Source: Bradyrhizobium lablabi (GTDB taxonomy: Bacteria > Pseudomonadota > Alphaproteobacteria > Rhizobiales > Xanthobacteraceae). Taken from it: DNA of 64,000 bases. The notes under the pieces were generated by a model, which ran no database searches, was not told where the DNA came from, and saw only the letters and a list, made by a program, of their open reading frames with translations. Location: contig NZ_LT670844.1 of assembly GCF_900141755.1 (NCBI RefSeq), positions 5,552,501-5,616,500 on the forward strand. The letters are read 5' to 3'. Every line of letters starts with the position of its first letter. The first letter of the stretch is position 1. Shown piece after piece: positions 26,035-37,645 of the stretch. Position numbers and translations under genes: made by a program.

Positions 26035-26311
26035 TCACCCGTCCGCGCTGAGGAATTCCAGCGCCTTCTCTCGCGATGGGAAGCGCCCAAGCTCGCGATA
26101 GTCCGGATCATGCTCAGCCGTCTCCGGCGACCAGAAGACGATGAACTCCTTACCTTCCTCTTCGATTTATCGTTGTCAGTTCTTCACTCTGGTAGGGCGT
26201 CATATCCCGCGCCCCACAATGCGGGCATTCGTCGTCGCACATGCAGGACCATTCGTCGGTCCATCGGCGCCGGCAGCGGGCGCATTTGTAGAAATTAAGA
26301 AACCAGGCCAT
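26035..26311 (-). pseudogene. Zinc-ribbon small protein, broken by a frameshift
   Basis: The ATG at 26311 follows GAGGAGAC and opens MAWFLNFYKCARCRRRWTDE with CxxC pairs, then CMCDDECPHCGARDMTPY. It stops early at 26150 after LTTINRRGR. One frame over, the protein continues without a break: EEEGKEFIVFWSPETAEHDP, then DYRELGRFPSREKALEFLSA, to TGA at 26035. The shift lies at the TTT run 26166-26168 (an extra A on the coding strand). The joined product (about 91 aa) matches a rhizobial zinc-ribbon family I recall, so this is a recent mutation or a sequencing error. Its ribosome site overlaps the stop of the DpnI gene, so they form one operon. Confidence 0.75.
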
Positions 26312-26321
26312 GCGGGTCTCC

Positions 26322-27089
26322 TCAAGATCGCAAGCGATAACTACCACGAGACACGAAATCGATAAATCCGCGGTCACGCAAATATTGCAGCTGCTGACGA
26401 ATCTTGGGTTTGACGTTCTGGTTGCCCGGGTAGAGATCGCCGAGATGCCGTTCGAAGGCGTAGACCTCGTCGAGGGTGAAGTCGCGCTTGCCGAGTGACT
26501 CCACACACTTCATGACGTCGAGCAGCCAGCCGCGCGTCTCCGGCGATTCGCTCCTGAGGAAAAGCGTCTTCTGCCAATCCGCGAGGACCAGTTCTTTCGC
26601 GCGAATGACGCCGCCTTGAACGATGTGAATTTTGCCCGACTCGGGAACGCGGTCGAGCAGGATTTTCGAGCCGGTCCATCCGGCGCGGCGTGCGGTTGCC
26701 GACAGTGGCTTGCGCGCCTCGATGATCTCGCGGACGAAAAAATGCTTTGGAACGATGAAGAGATTCACGACCGCGCGTGAGCCGAGATCGTAGTTCATGA
26801 GCATAAGGTTCGGATTGTTGCTAGCGGCCAGGCGCTCGCATTTGGTGTTGAACTCTCCGTCCAGAACCTTTGCGCCGAATTTGCCCCTCTGGCTCTTCAG
26901 CTCGAACTCCTCGCTGCACGACGGACAAAAGAAATCCGCAAGCGGACTGTTGTTGGGGAAGGAAGAAATCTTGGCGCTGCCGCAGTGCGGGCAATAGGCC
27001 CACGCGCTGACCCACGCTTCCGTCCACGTGCGGGCTTTTTGCGAGCCGCTGGAGTAGGACGACTGGGGTTCTTCGAAGCCGAGTTTCAT
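26322..27089 (-). CDS. DpnI-type methyl-directed restriction endonuclease
   Basis: 255 aa, against 254 for DpnI, which cuts GATC only when the A is methylated. The match runs end to end: SQKART near 16-21, zinc-binding Cys33/Cys36 in AYCPHCG and Cys55/Cys58 in FFCPSC, the PD-(D/E)xK active site ADFFCPSCSEEFELKSQRG with Asp52, Glu63 and Lys65, the motif RKPLSATARRAGW, and a C-terminal winged-helix domain with KIRQQLQYLRDRGFIDF. All catalytic residues are kept. No Dam-type methyltransferase is nearby, and none is needed. GC is a little lower than the core genes. Its ATG overlaps the TGA of a short upstream frame. Confidence 0.93.
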   Translation of the reverse strand: MKLGFEEPQSSYSSGSQKARTWTEAWVSAWAYCPHCGSAKISSFPNNSPLADFFCPSCSEEFELKSQRGKFGAKVLDGEFNTKCERLAASNNPNLMLMNYDLGSRAVVNLFIVPKHFFVREIIEARKPLSATARRAGWTGSKILLDRVPESGKIHIVQGGVIRAKELVLADWQKTLFLRSESPETRGWLLDVMKCVESLGKRDFTLDEVYAFERHLGDLYPGNQNVKPKIRQQLQYLRDRGFIDFVSRGSYRLRS

Positions 27090-27379
27090 CGAGTAAAAAT
27101 CTGCGTTATATAGAGATACTTACGTCGTCCTGTCCTGCTGTTGTTGCGAAACGCTTCAAAAGTAATCTCGCCGTGCCCCTGCATGCGTGAATGCGCGTTT
27201 GCAGTTAGGCTTGCCGTGATTGCGGAAATGCCTTGAAACCCCCGAGCTGTATCAGCAAGTTCAAATGGAATAGGTCTGCCCTCCTGTTCACCCGAGATAT
27301 CTGTCCTTGTTGTGCCATCGAAGTAGATCGACGTCGGGCCAATCTGCCTTCCTGTCGGGAAGCCGAAGGGTGCTGCCAT
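27086..27379 (-). CDS. Possible small protein between HNH and DpnI genes
   Basis: 97-codon frame whose TGA overlaps the DpnI ATG by 4 bases. Its first 30 codons overlap the 3' end of the HNH gene in another frame; the rest fills the otherwise empty 198-base gap and reads plausibly (GHGEITFEAFRNNSRTGRRK). An AGGAGGG lies at about 27279 on the minus strand, but the codon at the right distance is ATT. Either a real short coupled gene or chance; unresolved. Confidence 0.3.
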   Translation of the reverse strand: MAAPFGFPTGRQIGPTSIYFDGTTRTDISGEQEGRPIPFELADTARGFQGISAITASLTANAHSRMQGHGEITFEAFRNNSRTGRRKYLYITQIFTR

Positions 27380-28214
27380 GGAGGCGTAAATATTCCTCGC
27401 CGTTGTTAAAGACCTCTTTCACTTTCTTGCTTACGGCGAACTTGAAATCGTCCTTGATTGTCACGTACCCAGCATCGAAGACAGAATGAATATCCTTCCG
27501 TAACAAGATGCCATTTGATTTCAAATGAAGGCCGCCTTCGCCATAAGGCTTTATGTGGGCGGCGTCTAAGGCGGGAAGAACCTTGCCGTTTGTGATTGCA
27601 CACTGCCTTCCGTAGGCTTCAGTTACCGCTATCCTAAAAGCTCCTTGTCCCAAGCGTGGTGTAATCAGAGTAGGGTTGCCGAAGCGAGCTTGCCCATGAG
27701 AAGTGAGTCCCGGGGCGTTCGTCGTGCCACATAGTCTTGCCGTCTCTAAGAGGTGCTCCCACAACTGAAGGCCTTCGGCATTGTCCGTTGAATATTGCTT
27801 TCCTCGTTGAATGCTGGGCGACCACGAATCCGGGAGGTCAAACCAAAGGTGCGAAGGGAAAAAGACCGGCTCTACGAGAACGGTTGAACCAATGTCTGTT
27901 GAAGGGAGGACCGCAACATTGGTCCGCAATTGCGCGATCGCGCTGCGGAGTCCTTCAAGAGATGAGACGCCGTTTCCTCGCCCAAACGTCTCCCAAGCCA
28001 TCTGGATCGGGAGGCGGGCATGGTCACTAAAGATACCAAAGCCGCCAATCTTGTTTCGTGGACTCTTGAGTCGAAATGCCAGCATCTCGCCCGGCTGCAG
28101 GGCTCGAAAATTCGTTTCGCCGGGCCACCAGAAATTGACCTCGGTCAGGTTCTCCTCTGACGAAAGGAAGTCGAACCAGGCGTTGTCGGTGTTAGCGATG
28201 AATAAATTGATCAT
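27288..28214 (-). CDS. HNH endonuclease with N-terminal PUA/EVE-like domain
   Basis: 308 aa. The C-terminal half holds an HNH nuclease: RQCAITNG (203-210), DAAHIKPYGEGG with His220, then NGILLRKDIHSVFDAG with Asp241 and His243. The N-terminal part (about 1-110) has TEVNFWWPGETNFRALQPGE and MLAFRLKSPRNKIGGFGIFS, the pattern of PUA/EVE-type domains that read modified cytosines in DNA. Such fusions are modification-dependent (type IV-like) restriction enzymes. Lower GC (about 53% by eye). Upstream of and same strand as the DpnI gene. Assignment of the HNH half is firm, that of the reader domain tentative. Confidence 0.85.
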   Translation of the reverse strand: MINLFIANTDNAWFDFLSSEENLTEVNFWWPGETNFRALQPGEMLAFRLKSPRNKIGGFGIFSDHARLPIQMAWETFGRGNGVSSLEGLRSAIAQLRTNVAVLPSTDIGSTVLVEPVFFPSHLWFDLPDSWSPSIQRGKQYSTDNAEGLQLWEHLLETARLCGTTNAPGLTSHGQARFGNPTLITPRLGQGAFRIAVTEAYGRQCAITNGKVLPALDAAHIKPYGEGGLHLKSNGILLRKDIHSVFDAGYVTIKDDFKFAVSKKVKEVFNNGEEYLRLHGSTLRLPDRKADWPDVDLLRWHNKDRYLG

Positions 28215-28304
28215 GAATCAGCCCCGGCGCTAAAGTAGTCACAAAGGACCATTTCTCGCCAGAGCGTTTAATATTGAAGGGTCAGCCCGAAGCTGGAGAG
28301 TGCA

Positions 28305-28493
28305 ATGCAACCGAGGCCACCGTATATGGAAAATCCTGACAAGCTTGAGATCGCTACTGAGGTCCTCTCATCAGCGATAAGAGTCCTGAAATCCGCCGGA
28401 TTCTACGAAAACGAGATAGCTCAGCTTTTTGAACAAGCTGCCAAGAAGCCCGTACGCCGTCCGCTTTGGCTACAGCCTATCGAAGGCTCGTAG
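28305..28493 (+). CDS. Small hypothetical protein
   Basis: 62 aa, mainly helical: LEIATEVLSSAIRVLKSAGF then YENEIAQLFEQAAKKPVRRP. GAGAG lies upstream of the ATG. No domain recognised. Convergent with uvrB and divergent from the HNH gene; it may belong to the same acquired segment. Confidence 0.55.
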   Translation: MQPRPPYMENPDKLEIATEVLSSAIRVLKSAGFYENEIAQLFEQAAKKPVRRPLWLQPIEGS

Positions 28494-28500
28494 TCAGCCG

Positions 28501-31500
28501 TTACCTCTTCTTCCACCCACCCCGATGCCCCGGCGCGCCGCCTGAGGAGCGGGGGGCGGGGCCGAATTCGGGGCCGGATTGGCGCGAGTCGGTGGGCTGG
28601 AAGATTTTGCTGCCGCTGCCCGCACCGATGTCGTCGGGTGAGGGTTTGCGCGCCGTCGCGCGGCCGGGGCGGTAGGGCAGGGATTCCGGGCCGTGCATTT
28701 CGTCGAGGTGGGGTTTGTGGACTTTTGAGGCGCCACGACTCGTGGAGGGATGCCCCTCACCCCGACCCTCTCCCCGTGAAGAACGGGGCGAGGGGGAAGA
28801 GGCACCGCCGCTTGCCATGCTGCCGCTGCGCATCGGGCTGCCGCCGCGCTTCTTCAGCGCGGTCGCGGGCAGGTTCGCGGCGTCGCCGTATTTCTTCATG
28901 CCGGCGTAGGCGCCGGCTTTGCCTTGCACGGTGCGCTGTTTTGCGGTGGGATCGTCGACGACGGCGAGCTCTGTCGCGCGCAGGCGTTTTACTTCGTCGC
29001 GCAGGCGCGCGGCTTCCTCGAAATTCAGGTCGGCGGCGGCTTCGCGCATGCGCGTTTCGAGGTCGTTCAGGACCGCCTCGAAATTGTGGCCGATCGAGAT
29101 GACGTCGTCCGCCATGCCGCCGTCGCCGATTTCCACCAGCACATGGTCGCGCTCGTAGACGCTGTTCATGATGTCGCCGATCGACTTCTTGATGCTCTCC
29201 GGCGTGATGTTGTTGGCGGTGTTGTATTCGACCTGCTTTTCGCGGCGGCGGTCGGTCTCGGCGATGGCGCGCTGCATCGAACCCGTCATCTGGTCGGCAT
29301 AGAGGATCACCTTGCCGTCGACATTGCGCGCGGCGCGGCCGATGGTCTGGATCAGCGAGGTCTCGCTGCGCAAAAAGCCTTCCTTGTCGGCGTCCAAAAT
29401 CGCGACCAGCGCGCATTCGGGAATGTCGAGGCCCTCGCGCAACAAATTGATGCCGACCAGCGCGTCGAACGCGCCGAGCCGCAAATCGCGGATGATCTCG
29501 ATGCGCTCGATGGTGTCGATATCGCTGTGCATGTAGCGCACGCGAATGCCCTGCTCGTGCAGATATTCGGTGAGGTCCTCCGCCATCCGCTTGGTCAGCA
29601 CGGTAACCAGCGAGCGATAGCCGGCTTGCGCGGTCGCGCGGACTTCGCCGACGAGATCGTCGACCTGGGTGCGCGCCGGGCGAATGTTTACGGGCGGGTC
29701 AATCAATCCGGTCGGCCGGATCACCTGCTCGACGAATACGCCGCCGCTTTCGTTCAATTCCCACCCGCTCGGCGTCGCCGACACCGCGACCGATTGCGGG
29801 CGCATCATGTCCCATTCCTCGAACCGCAGCGGACGGTTGTCCATGCAGGAGGGCAATCTAAATCCGTATTCGGCAAGCGTCGCCTTGCGCCTGAAATCGC
29901 CGCGGAACATGCCACCGATCTGCGGCACGGTGACGTGGCTTTCGTCAGCGAATACCAGCGCATTGTCGGGCACATATTCGAACAGCGTCGGCGGTGGCTC
30001 GCCGGGGCGGCGCCCGGTCAGATAGCGCGAATAGTTTTCGATGCCGGCGCAGCTACCCGTGGCTTCCATCATTTCGAGGTCGAACGTTGTGCGCTGCTCC
30101 AGCCGCTGCGCTTCCAACAGGCGGCCCTGATTGTTGAGCTGATCCAGCCGCATCTTCAACTCGGATTTGATCGACTTGATCGCCTGCACCAGCGTCGGCC
30201 GCGGCGTCACATAGTGCGAGTTGGCGTAGATCTTGATGAATTCGAGATCGTCCTGCTTGTGGCCGGTGAGCGGATCGAACTCCTCGATGTTTTCCACGGT
30301 GTCGCCGAACAGATTCACGCGCCAGGCGCGGTCTTCATAGTGCGCCGGGAAAATGTCGATGACGTCTCCGCGGACTCTAAAGGTGCCGCGGGTAAAATCG
30401 GCTTGCGTCCGCTTGTATTGCAGCGCGACGAGATCGGCGATCAATTGCCGCTGGTCGATGCGCTCGCCCTTCTTCAGCGCGAAGGTCATCGCGGTATAGG
30501 TCTCGACCGAGCCGATACCGTAGATGCACGACACCGAGGCGACGATGATGACATCATCGCGCTCGAGCAGCGCCCGCGTCGCCGAGTGGCGCATGCGGTC
30601 GATCTGCTCGTTGATGGACGAGTCCTTCTCGATATAGGTGTCGGTCCGCGGCACATAGGCCTCGGGCTGGTAGTAGTCGTAGTACGAGACAAAATACTCC
30701 ACCGCGTTGTCGGGGAAGAAACTCTTGAACTCGCCATAGAGCTGCGCGGCCAGCGTCTTGTTCGGCGCGAGAATAATGGCGGGGCGCTGCGTCGCCTCGA
30801 TCACCTTCGCCATGGTGTAGGTCTTGCCGCTTCCGGTGACGCCGAGCAGCACCTGGGTGCGGTCGTTGCGCGCGATGCCGTCGACCAGTTCGGCGATCGC
30901 GGTCGGCTGGTCGCCCTTCGGCTCGTAGTCGGATTTGATCACGAACCGCTGGCCGCCTTCGGATTTTTCCGGGCGCGGCGGCCGATGCGGCGTCCAGATT
31001 TTGGTCTGGCCGTCTTCGCCCTTGAATTCGGGGCGGCCGTCGCGGATCAGGGCATCCAGCGCATCCGCTGTCGCGGCGACGCCGAGCGCCTCCATCTTGT
31101 TGCGCGGGGGCCGCGCAATTGCGGCGGCGTCTTCCTCCTCGGTGGTGAAGCCGAGTTGTTTTGCGAGTTCCGGATCGAGCGTGGGGATGGTGGCGGAGGT
31201 GCCGTAATTGGCTTGCGGGGCCTCGTCGAGGCCGGGACGCGCTTCGTTGAGGGCATGACTCGCGGAGACACCCCCACCCTGACCCTCCCCCGCAAGCGGG
31301 AGAGGGGACGCAGGTTGCACGTCCGCCGCGTCATTACTTTCCTCGGCGCCCGGCGCCAGCCGTCTGGAGCCCTCTCCCGCTTGCGGGGGAGGGTTGGGTG
31401 GGGGCGACGCACGGGAGGTGTCTGTGAGAGCCGCGTCCCGCTTCGCTACTTGCTCGCTCGTTCCGCGCGTCGAGGCCCGCGCGCGGTGCGCGGCGGCCTC

Positions 31501-31698
31501 GCCGCCGGCGCGGCGATCCCAGGAATTATCCGGCGGCGGCTGCAATCCGGTGCCCGAGCCGAGGCCGGCATCGCCACGGTTGATCGCGGGATTGAGCAGT
31601 TCCGCCAGCGCCGGCCCAATCGGTTGCACGTCGGGACGGTGTGCTTTCGATTTCGGGGTTTTGACTGGTTTTTTCGGATGGTCTGGTTTCTTCGCCAT
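28501..31698 (-). CDS. uvrB: Excinuclease ABC subunit B, with repeat-derived insertions
   Basis: 1065 aa; E. coli UvrB has 673. Damage-recognition helicase of nucleotide excision repair. Core features: [19 protein letters not shown] opening, Walker [11 protein letters not shown], the beta-hairpin [24 protein letters not shown] box, helicase motif [15 protein letters not shown], and the C-terminal UVR motif [14 protein letters not shown]. An N-terminal extension of about 220 residues carries a Pro-rich segment (about 95-145: [12 protein letters not shown] and [12 protein letters not shown]) encoded by a palindromic intergenic-type repeat, and a second repeat fragment encodes about 965-983 ([15 protein letters not shown]). 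Both are in frame and outside the catalytic core. Confidence 0.95.
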   Translation of the reverse strand: MAKKPDHPKKPVKTPKSKAHRPDVQPIGPALAELLNPAINRGDAGLGSGTGLQPPPDNSWDRRAGGEAAAHRARASTRGTSEQVAKRDAALTDTSRASPPPNPPPQAGEGSRRLAPGAEESNDAADVQPASPLPLAGEGQGGGVSASHALNEARPGLDEAPQANYGTSATIPTLDPELAKQLGFTTEEEDAAAIARPPRNKMEALGVAATADALDALIRDGRPEFKGEDGQTKIWTPHRPPRPEKSEGGQRFVIKSDYEPKGDQPTAIAELVDGIARNDRTQVLLGVTGSGKTYTMAKVIEATQRPAIILAPNKTLAAQLYGEFKSFFPDNAVEYFVSYYDYYQPEAYVPRTDTYIEKDSSINEQIDRMRHSATRALLERDDVIIVASVSCIYGIGSVETYTAMTFALKKGERIDQRQLIADLVALQYKRTQADFTRGTFRVRGDVIDIFPAHYEDRAWRVNLFGDTVENIEEFDPLTGHKQDDLEFIKIYANSHYVTPRPTLVQAIKSIKSELKMRLDQLNNQGRLLEAQRLEQRTTFDLEMMEATGSCAGIENYSRYLTGRRPGEPPPTLFEYVPDNALVFADESHVTVPQIGGMFRGDFRRKATLAEYGFRLPSCMDNRPLRFEEWDMMRPQSVAVSATPSGWELNESGGVFVEQVIRPTGLIDPPVNIRPARTQVDDLVGEVRATAQAGYRSLVTVLTKRMAEDLTEYLHEQGIRVRYMHSDIDTIERIEIIRDLRLGAFDALVGINLLREGLDIPECALVAILDADKEGFLRSETSLIQTIGRAARNVDGKVILYADQMTGSMQRAIAETDRRREKQVEYNTANNITPESIKKSIGDIMNSVYERDHVLVEIGDGGMADDVISIGHNFEAVLNDLETRMREAAADLNFEEAARLRDEVKRLRATELAVVDDPTAKQRTVQGKAGAYAGMKKYGDAANLPATALKKRGGSPMRSGSMASGGASSPSPRSSRGEGRGEGHPSTSRGASKVHKPHLDEMHGPESLPYRPGRATARKPSPDDIGAGSGSKIFQPTDSRQSGPEFGPAPRSSGGAPGHRGGWKKR
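28750..28802. repeat. REP-D fragment inside the uvrB coding sequence (3' part)
   Basis: CCCCTCACCCCGACCCTCTC CCCGTGAAGAACGGGGCGAG GGGGA, the same sequence type as the 179-bp array at 57814, here read in frame as part of UvrB. Confidence 0.85.
31265..31412. repeat. REP-D inverted pair inside the uvrB coding sequence (5' part)
   Basis: CACCCCCACCCTGACCCTCC CCCGCAAGCGGGAGAGGGG ... CCCTCTCCCGCTTGCGGGGG AGGGTTGGGTGGGGGCG. The two arms are complementary over most of their length. Open in the uvrB frame throughout. Confidence 0.85.
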
Positions 31699-31796
31699 CC
31701 AGCGAATATGGGATGAGTCCGGCTGATAGAAAAGGGCAAAGGCCGGAGTGTGACGGCTCGGAAATCTCCCGCCACGTCCCGCCAGTTCCGATCGGG

Positions 31797-32048
31797 CTAG
31801 GTGGCGAGCTGCGGTCCCGTTGCCTGCCCGGCGCCGGCGTATTGCTGGAGCCGGAGGTGGTCGATCTGGGTTTTCGCATCCTCGATGGCGGCGTCGGGGT
31901 CGGACCACGCGAAGCCGACTTCGAGCGCGGAAAACACGACGCCGTCGATGACGACCGGCATCAGGTCCGCGCGCCTGATCCTGGCGTGCCACAGGCCTCT
32001 GCCAGCTTCGAACGATTCGATGTTAAAGCCGTCATAATCGCAGTTCAT
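31797..32048 (-). CDS. Small conserved hypothetical protein
   Basis: 83 aa, soluble: [38 protein letters not shown] and [17 protein letters not shown]. Alternating strands followed by a helix suggest a small alpha/beta fold; no family recognised. Start at 32048 has GGGGA upstream. A perfect CRP-type palindrome lies 55 bases before the start, so it is probably under control of a CRP/FNR-family regulator. Confidence 0.7.
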   Translation of the reverse strand: MNCDYDGFNIESFEAGRGLWHARIRRADLMPVVIDGVVFSALEVGFAWSDPDAAIEDAKTQIDHLRLQQYAGAGQATGPQLAT

Positions 32049-32102
32049 GTGTGTCCCCGGGTCATTGTCGGACGTCGAGGGAAACATGCGCCGGCAAAAA
32101 CC

Positions 32103-32122
32103 AATGTGAACTCGTTCACATT
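32103..32122. promoter_or_regulatory. CRP-type palindromic operator, copy 1
   Basis: AATGTGAACTCGTTCACATT: perfect 9-bp arms around a 2-base centre, matching TGTGA-N6-TCACA. 55 bases upstream of the small gene ending at 31797. The same arms recur at 37963. Confidence 0.6.
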
Positions 32123-32216
32123 TGTCAGTCGATTAGCCCGCGATTTTTCACCGCTGGGAAACCGCCGGGAGTAAGTAATCCTGACAGCGAAAGTCCGTCA
32201 GGCTACAGAGGACGCA

Positions 32217-32413
32217 CTCTCCCTCGCCCCGCCCTTGCGGGGAGAGGGCGTAGGCGGCCTGCTGCCGCCGTTCTTGATAAAAGAACGCCGATGCGAAGCA
32301 TCGGCTAGGGTGAGGGGCTGCATCCGCAAATTCGGAAGATGAAGAGTGCGCGGATAGTCCCCCTCACCCGGACTGCTTCGCAGTCCGACCTCTCCCCGCA
32401 AGCGGGGAGAGGT
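32217..32413. repeat. REP-D palindromic repeat, pair form
   Basis: CTCTCCCTCGCCCCGCCCTT GCGGGGAGAGGG at the left and ACCTCTCCCCGCAAGCGGGG AGAGG at the right, with CACCCGGACTGCTTCGCAGT in between. With the operator above it fills the 500-base gap before the histidine kinase. Confidence 0.8.
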
Positions 32414-32544
32414 ACGAGAAATTCGCGCGGGCCGATTCGACTCAAAATCTTCATTCTCTAGTATTCCGCCATCAGTTGATTCGCTTGCGACCAGGGGGCA
32501 CATTGGGAACGGCATCGATCAAGGCGCCGCCCAGAGGGCAATCG

Positions 32545-35500
32545 ATGAGGTTGTCTACTCGATTGACTGTTGCGATGGTTGCCTTGGTGCTGCTGGCGAC
32601 GAGTGCGGTCGGGGTGCTGACCTATCGCAACATCGCCACGTTTGTCTTGCCCAGGGCATTGGATCGCATCAGTACCCACGCGCAACTGCTCGCCACCGAG
32701 CTCGCCGCCTCCGTGCGCGGCGCGCGCGCCGATGTGATCGGCTTCCGCTCCGACAACGCCGTCATCGACATCATGACGGCGCGGCTGCGCCGCGGCACCG
32801 ACCCTGCGGCGGAAACCACCGAGATGGAGTGGCGAAGGCGGCTCGGGCAGCGCTTCGCGGCCGAACTCGCCTCCAAGCCGAATTATCACGAATTCCGCTA
32901 TATCGGCGTCGACGACGGCGGGCGCGAATTGGTGCGGGTCGACCGCTCCGATCCCGGCGGTCCGCCGCGCATCGTTCCCGAGAGCGATTTGCAGCGCAAG
33001 GACGATCGCGCCGCGTTCAGCGAAACCATCCGCCTGGCGGATGGCGAGGTCTATGTCTCGCCGGTCGACTTCAACCAGGACCATGGCGTGTTCGAAACGC
33101 CGCATGTTCCAGTGTTGCGGGTTGCAACGCCGGTGCACACGCCGGACGGGCGGCCGTTCGGCATCGTGATCATCAATGTCGACATGCGGCCGGCCTTTGC
33201 CCGGATCCGCGCGGGCGCGGTCGCTCGCGGCCACAGCTATGTCGTCAACGATCAGGGCGACTATCTCGTGCATCCCGACCCTGCCCGCGAATTCGGCTTC
33301 GAATTCGGCAAGCCGGAGCATATCCAGGAGGAGATTCCGGATTTCACTCAAATACTGAAAGCGGGCGACAGCACCGCGCGGGTGTTTCAGGACGGGTCCG
33401 GCCGGCGCTTCGGGATGGGCGTGGAGATGGTGCGGCTCGCGGAAGGCCCACTGGTCGCGGTGATCCAGGCGGTGCCGTATTCGGTGCTCACGCTGGCTGT
33501 GGCGGCGATCCGCGATTCCACCCTGATGGCCGGATTCCTGGCGGCGTTCTGCGCCTTCGTGCTGGCCGTCATCGTCGCCCGCTCGCTGACGCGGCCGCTG
33601 GTTCAGATGACCAAAGTGGTGCAGGGCTTTTCGCGCGACCAGAACCTGCCGCTGCCGAGCGGCGGCGGCCACGAGATCGGCGAATTGGCGCGCGCGTTTG
33701 CGGACATGGCGGCGGATTCGCGGGCCAAGACCAAGGCGCTCAACCAGGAGGTCGAAGAGCGGCGCCGCGCCTTCGAGCACGAGCAGCTGTTCATCGCGGC
33801 GGTGGAATCCTCCAACGACGCGATCATCACCCAGACGCTCGATGGCGTCATCACCGGCTGGAATCCGGGCGCGGAACGGCTGTTTGGATTTACCGCGCAG
33901 GAAGCGATCGGAAACAGCATCGACATCATCGTGCCGGACCCGCTGCGCGGCGAGGCCGGGAGCATCCGCGACCGGATCCGCGCCGGCGAACGCATCGACT
34001 ACCACGAAACCGTTCGCGTCGATAAGAACAGCCGGTGGATCGACGTGTCGCTCGGCATCTCCCCGATCCGCTCGCAATCCGGCGCGATCATCGGCGCCGC
34101 CAAGGTGGCCCGCGATATCACCGCGCAGAAGATGGCGCAGGAGGCGCTGCTCGAAAGCGAGCAGATGGCGCGCGACGTCGTCGACAATGCGCTCGAGGCG
34201 TTCATCCAGACCGACGAGGACGGCCATATCCTGGAATGGAATCCGCAGGCCGAGGCGATCTTCGGATGGTCGCGGCAGGAGGCGGTCGGCAGGCACCTGG
34301 TCGGCTTGCTGTTGCCGGAAAATATGCGGCCGTATTACGAGAGCATGAAACGGCGGATGATGCGCATGGAGGAGAGCGCGGGCGTCGGCCAGCGTTTTGA
34401 AACCGAGGCGATGCGCAAGGACGGCTTCACGGTCAAGGTCGAAGTGTCGCTGAAGGCGCTGCGCCGCCGCTCTGGCTATGTCTTCAACGCCTTCGTGCGC
34501 GACCTGACCCAGGAGATCGCTGCCGAGGAGCAATTGCGGCAGGCCCAGAAGATGGACGCGCTCGGCCAGCTCACCGGCGGCATCGCGCATGATTTCAACA
34601 ATGTGCTCACCGTGATCACCGGGACCATCGAGATTCTGGCCGACGAAGTATCGGGCAAGCCGAACATGGCGGCGATCGCAACCCTGATCAGCGAAGCGGC
34701 CGACCGCGGCGCCGAACTCACCGGGCGGCTGTTGGCCTTCGCCCGCAAGCAGCCGTTGCAGCCGCTCGAAACCGACATCAACCGCCTGATCGTCGAATCG
34801 GCCAAGCTGATGCGCCCGGCGCTCGGCGAGCACATCGAAGTCGAGGCGATGCTGGCGGATGGATTGTGGACGGCGCTGGTCGACCCGGGCCAGCTCTCGT
34901 CCGCGCTGCTCAATCTTTCGATCAATGCCCGCGACGCCATGCCGGGCGGCGGCAAGCTGACATTGGAAACCAACAATGTGAGTTTTGACGAAGACTATGC
35001 CGCGGCCAACGGCGATGCCCAGGTCGGCGACTACATCATGATCGCGGTCGCCGACACCGGCACCGGAATTCCGGAGGCGATCCGCGACCGGGTGTTCGAT
35101 CCGTTCTTTTCGACCAAGGGCGTGGGCAAGGGAACCGGGCTCGGCCTGAGCATGGTGTACGGCTTCGTCAAGCAATCCGGCGGCCACATCAAGCTCTACA
35201 GCGAAGAGGGGTTCGGCACGACCTTCAAGCTCTATCTGCCGAAGGCGGACGCCGCACCGGAAGCGATCGCCGAACAGCCGTTACCAGCGGAGATGGAAGG
35301 CGGCAGCGAGACCATCCTGGTCGTGGAGGACGATCCGCTGGTGCGCGCCTATGTCAACACCCAGCTGCAAAGCCTCGGCTACAAGACACTCTCCGCCGCC
35401 AACGGCACCGATGCGCTGGCGATCGCCGACAGCGGCGCCGCCTTCGACCTGTTGTTCACCGACGTCATCATGCCCGGAGGGATGAACGGCCGGCAGCTCG

Positions 35501-35706
35501 CGGTGGAGATGGCGAAACGGCGCGCGCGGCTCCGTGTATTGTTCACGTCGGGCTATACCGAAAATGCCATCGTCCATCACGGCCGGCTCGATTCCGGCGT
35601 GCTGCTGCTCGCAAAACCCTACCGCAAGCTCGATCTTGCCCGCATGCTGCGCATCGCCATGACCGCCGCCGGCATTTTTGAGGATGGCAAGAGGCGGGAA
35701 TCCTAA
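32545..35706 (+). CDS. Hybrid sensor histidine kinase with Cache-type sensor, HAMP, two PAS and receiver domains
   Basis: 1053 aa membrane signal protein. Order: TM helix 7-27; large periplasmic Cache-like sensor (about 35-320); TM helix about 325-348; HAMP to about 398; PAS 1 from about 415 ([19 protein letters not shown]); PAS 2 from about 538 ([19 protein letters not shown]); HisKA with phospho-acceptor His682 in [11 protein letters not shown]; HATPase about 785-910 ([26 protein letters not shown]); receiver domain about 925-1045 with Asp973 in [11 protein letters not shown]. Start at 32545 has AGAGGG 6 bases upstream. No separate response regulator lies beside it; the ligand is unknown. 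Confidence 0.93.
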   Translation: MRLSTRLTVAMVALVLLATSAVGVLTYRNIATFVLPRALDRISTHAQLLATELAASVRGARADVIGFRSDNAVIDIMTARLRRGTDPAAETTEMEWRRRLGQRFAAELASKPNYHEFRYIGVDDGGRELVRVDRSDPGGPPRIVPESDLQRKDDRAAFSETIRLADGEVYVSPVDFNQDHGVFETPHVPVLRVATPVHTPDGRPFGIVIINVDMRPAFARIRAGAVARGHSYVVNDQGDYLVHPDPAREFGFEFGKPEHIQEEIPDFTQILKAGDSTARVFQDGSGRRFGMGVEMVRLAEGPLVAVIQAVPYSVLTLAVAAIRDSTLMAGFLAAFCAFVLAVIVARSLTRPLVQMTKVVQGFSRDQNLPLPSGGGHEIGELARAFADMAADSRAKTKALNQEVEERRRAFEHEQLFIAAVESSNDAIITQTLDGVITGWNPGAERLFGFTAQEAIGNSIDIIVPDPLRGEAGSIRDRIRAGERIDYHETVRVDKNSRWIDVSLGISPIRSQSGAIIGAAKVARDITAQKMAQEALLESEQMARDVVDNALEAFIQTDEDGHILEWNPQAEAIFGWSRQEAVGRHLVGLLLPENMRPYYESMKRRMMRMEESAGVGQRFETEAMRKDGFTVKVEVSLKALRRRSGYVFNAFVRDLTQEIAAEEQLRQAQKMDALGQLTGGIAHDFNNVLTVITGTIEILADEVSGKPNMAAIATLISEAADRGAELTGRLLAFARKQPLQPLETDINRLIVESAKLMRPALGEHIEVEAMLADGLWTALVDPGQLSSALLNLSINARDAMPGGGKLTLETNNVSFDEDYAAANGDAQVGDYIMIAVADTGTGIPEAIRDRVFDPFFSTKGVGKGTGLGLSMVYGFVKQSGGHIKLYSEEGFGTTFKLYLPKADAAPEAIAEQPLPAEMEGGSETILVVEDDPLVRAYVNTQLQSLGYKTLSAANGTDALAIADSGAAFDLLFTDVIMPGGMNGRQLAVEMAKRRARLRVLFTSGYTENAIVHHGRLDSGVLLLAKPYRKLDLARMLRIAMTAAGIFEDGKRRES

Positions 35707-35744
35707 GGGCTGAGCCTCATCGTTCACACGGTACGTGCTAACCG

Positions 35745-35897
35745 CTCCCTCGCCCCGCCCTTCGCGGGGAGAGGGTTGGGGTGAGGGGCTCTTCTCTCCG
35801 CGGGCACTGAATTCGCAACAGCCGCCGCGCCATGCCCCTCACCCGAAATTCGCTAACGCGAATTTCGACCTCTCCCCGCAAAAGGGCGGGGAGAGGT
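35745..35897. repeat. REP-D palindromic repeat
   Basis: CTCCCTCGCCCCGCCCTTCG CGGGGAGAGGGTTGGGGTGA ... CCCTCACCCGAAATTCGC ... ACCTCTCCCCGCAAAAGGGC GGGGAGAGGT, nearly a full unit of the array found at 57814 but in the other orientation. Confidence 0.85.
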
Positions 35898-35980
35898 CAA
35901 GAAAGGCCCGCAAGCGCTGACTTGTCCGCACCTGCAAAACCTATCTACAATGCCCGCTGTGGAACCAACGAGGAAACCCA

Positions 35981-37630
<1,650 letters not shown>

Positions 37631-37645
37631 ACAAGCGGATCGGTG

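Noticed and set aside
28924..31716. A 930-codon open frame antisense to uvrB, and a 909-codon frame antisense to the histidine kinase (32458-35187)
   Set aside because: Both oppose genes with unmistakable motifs. Long antisense frames are expected at this GC content; no recognisable domain.
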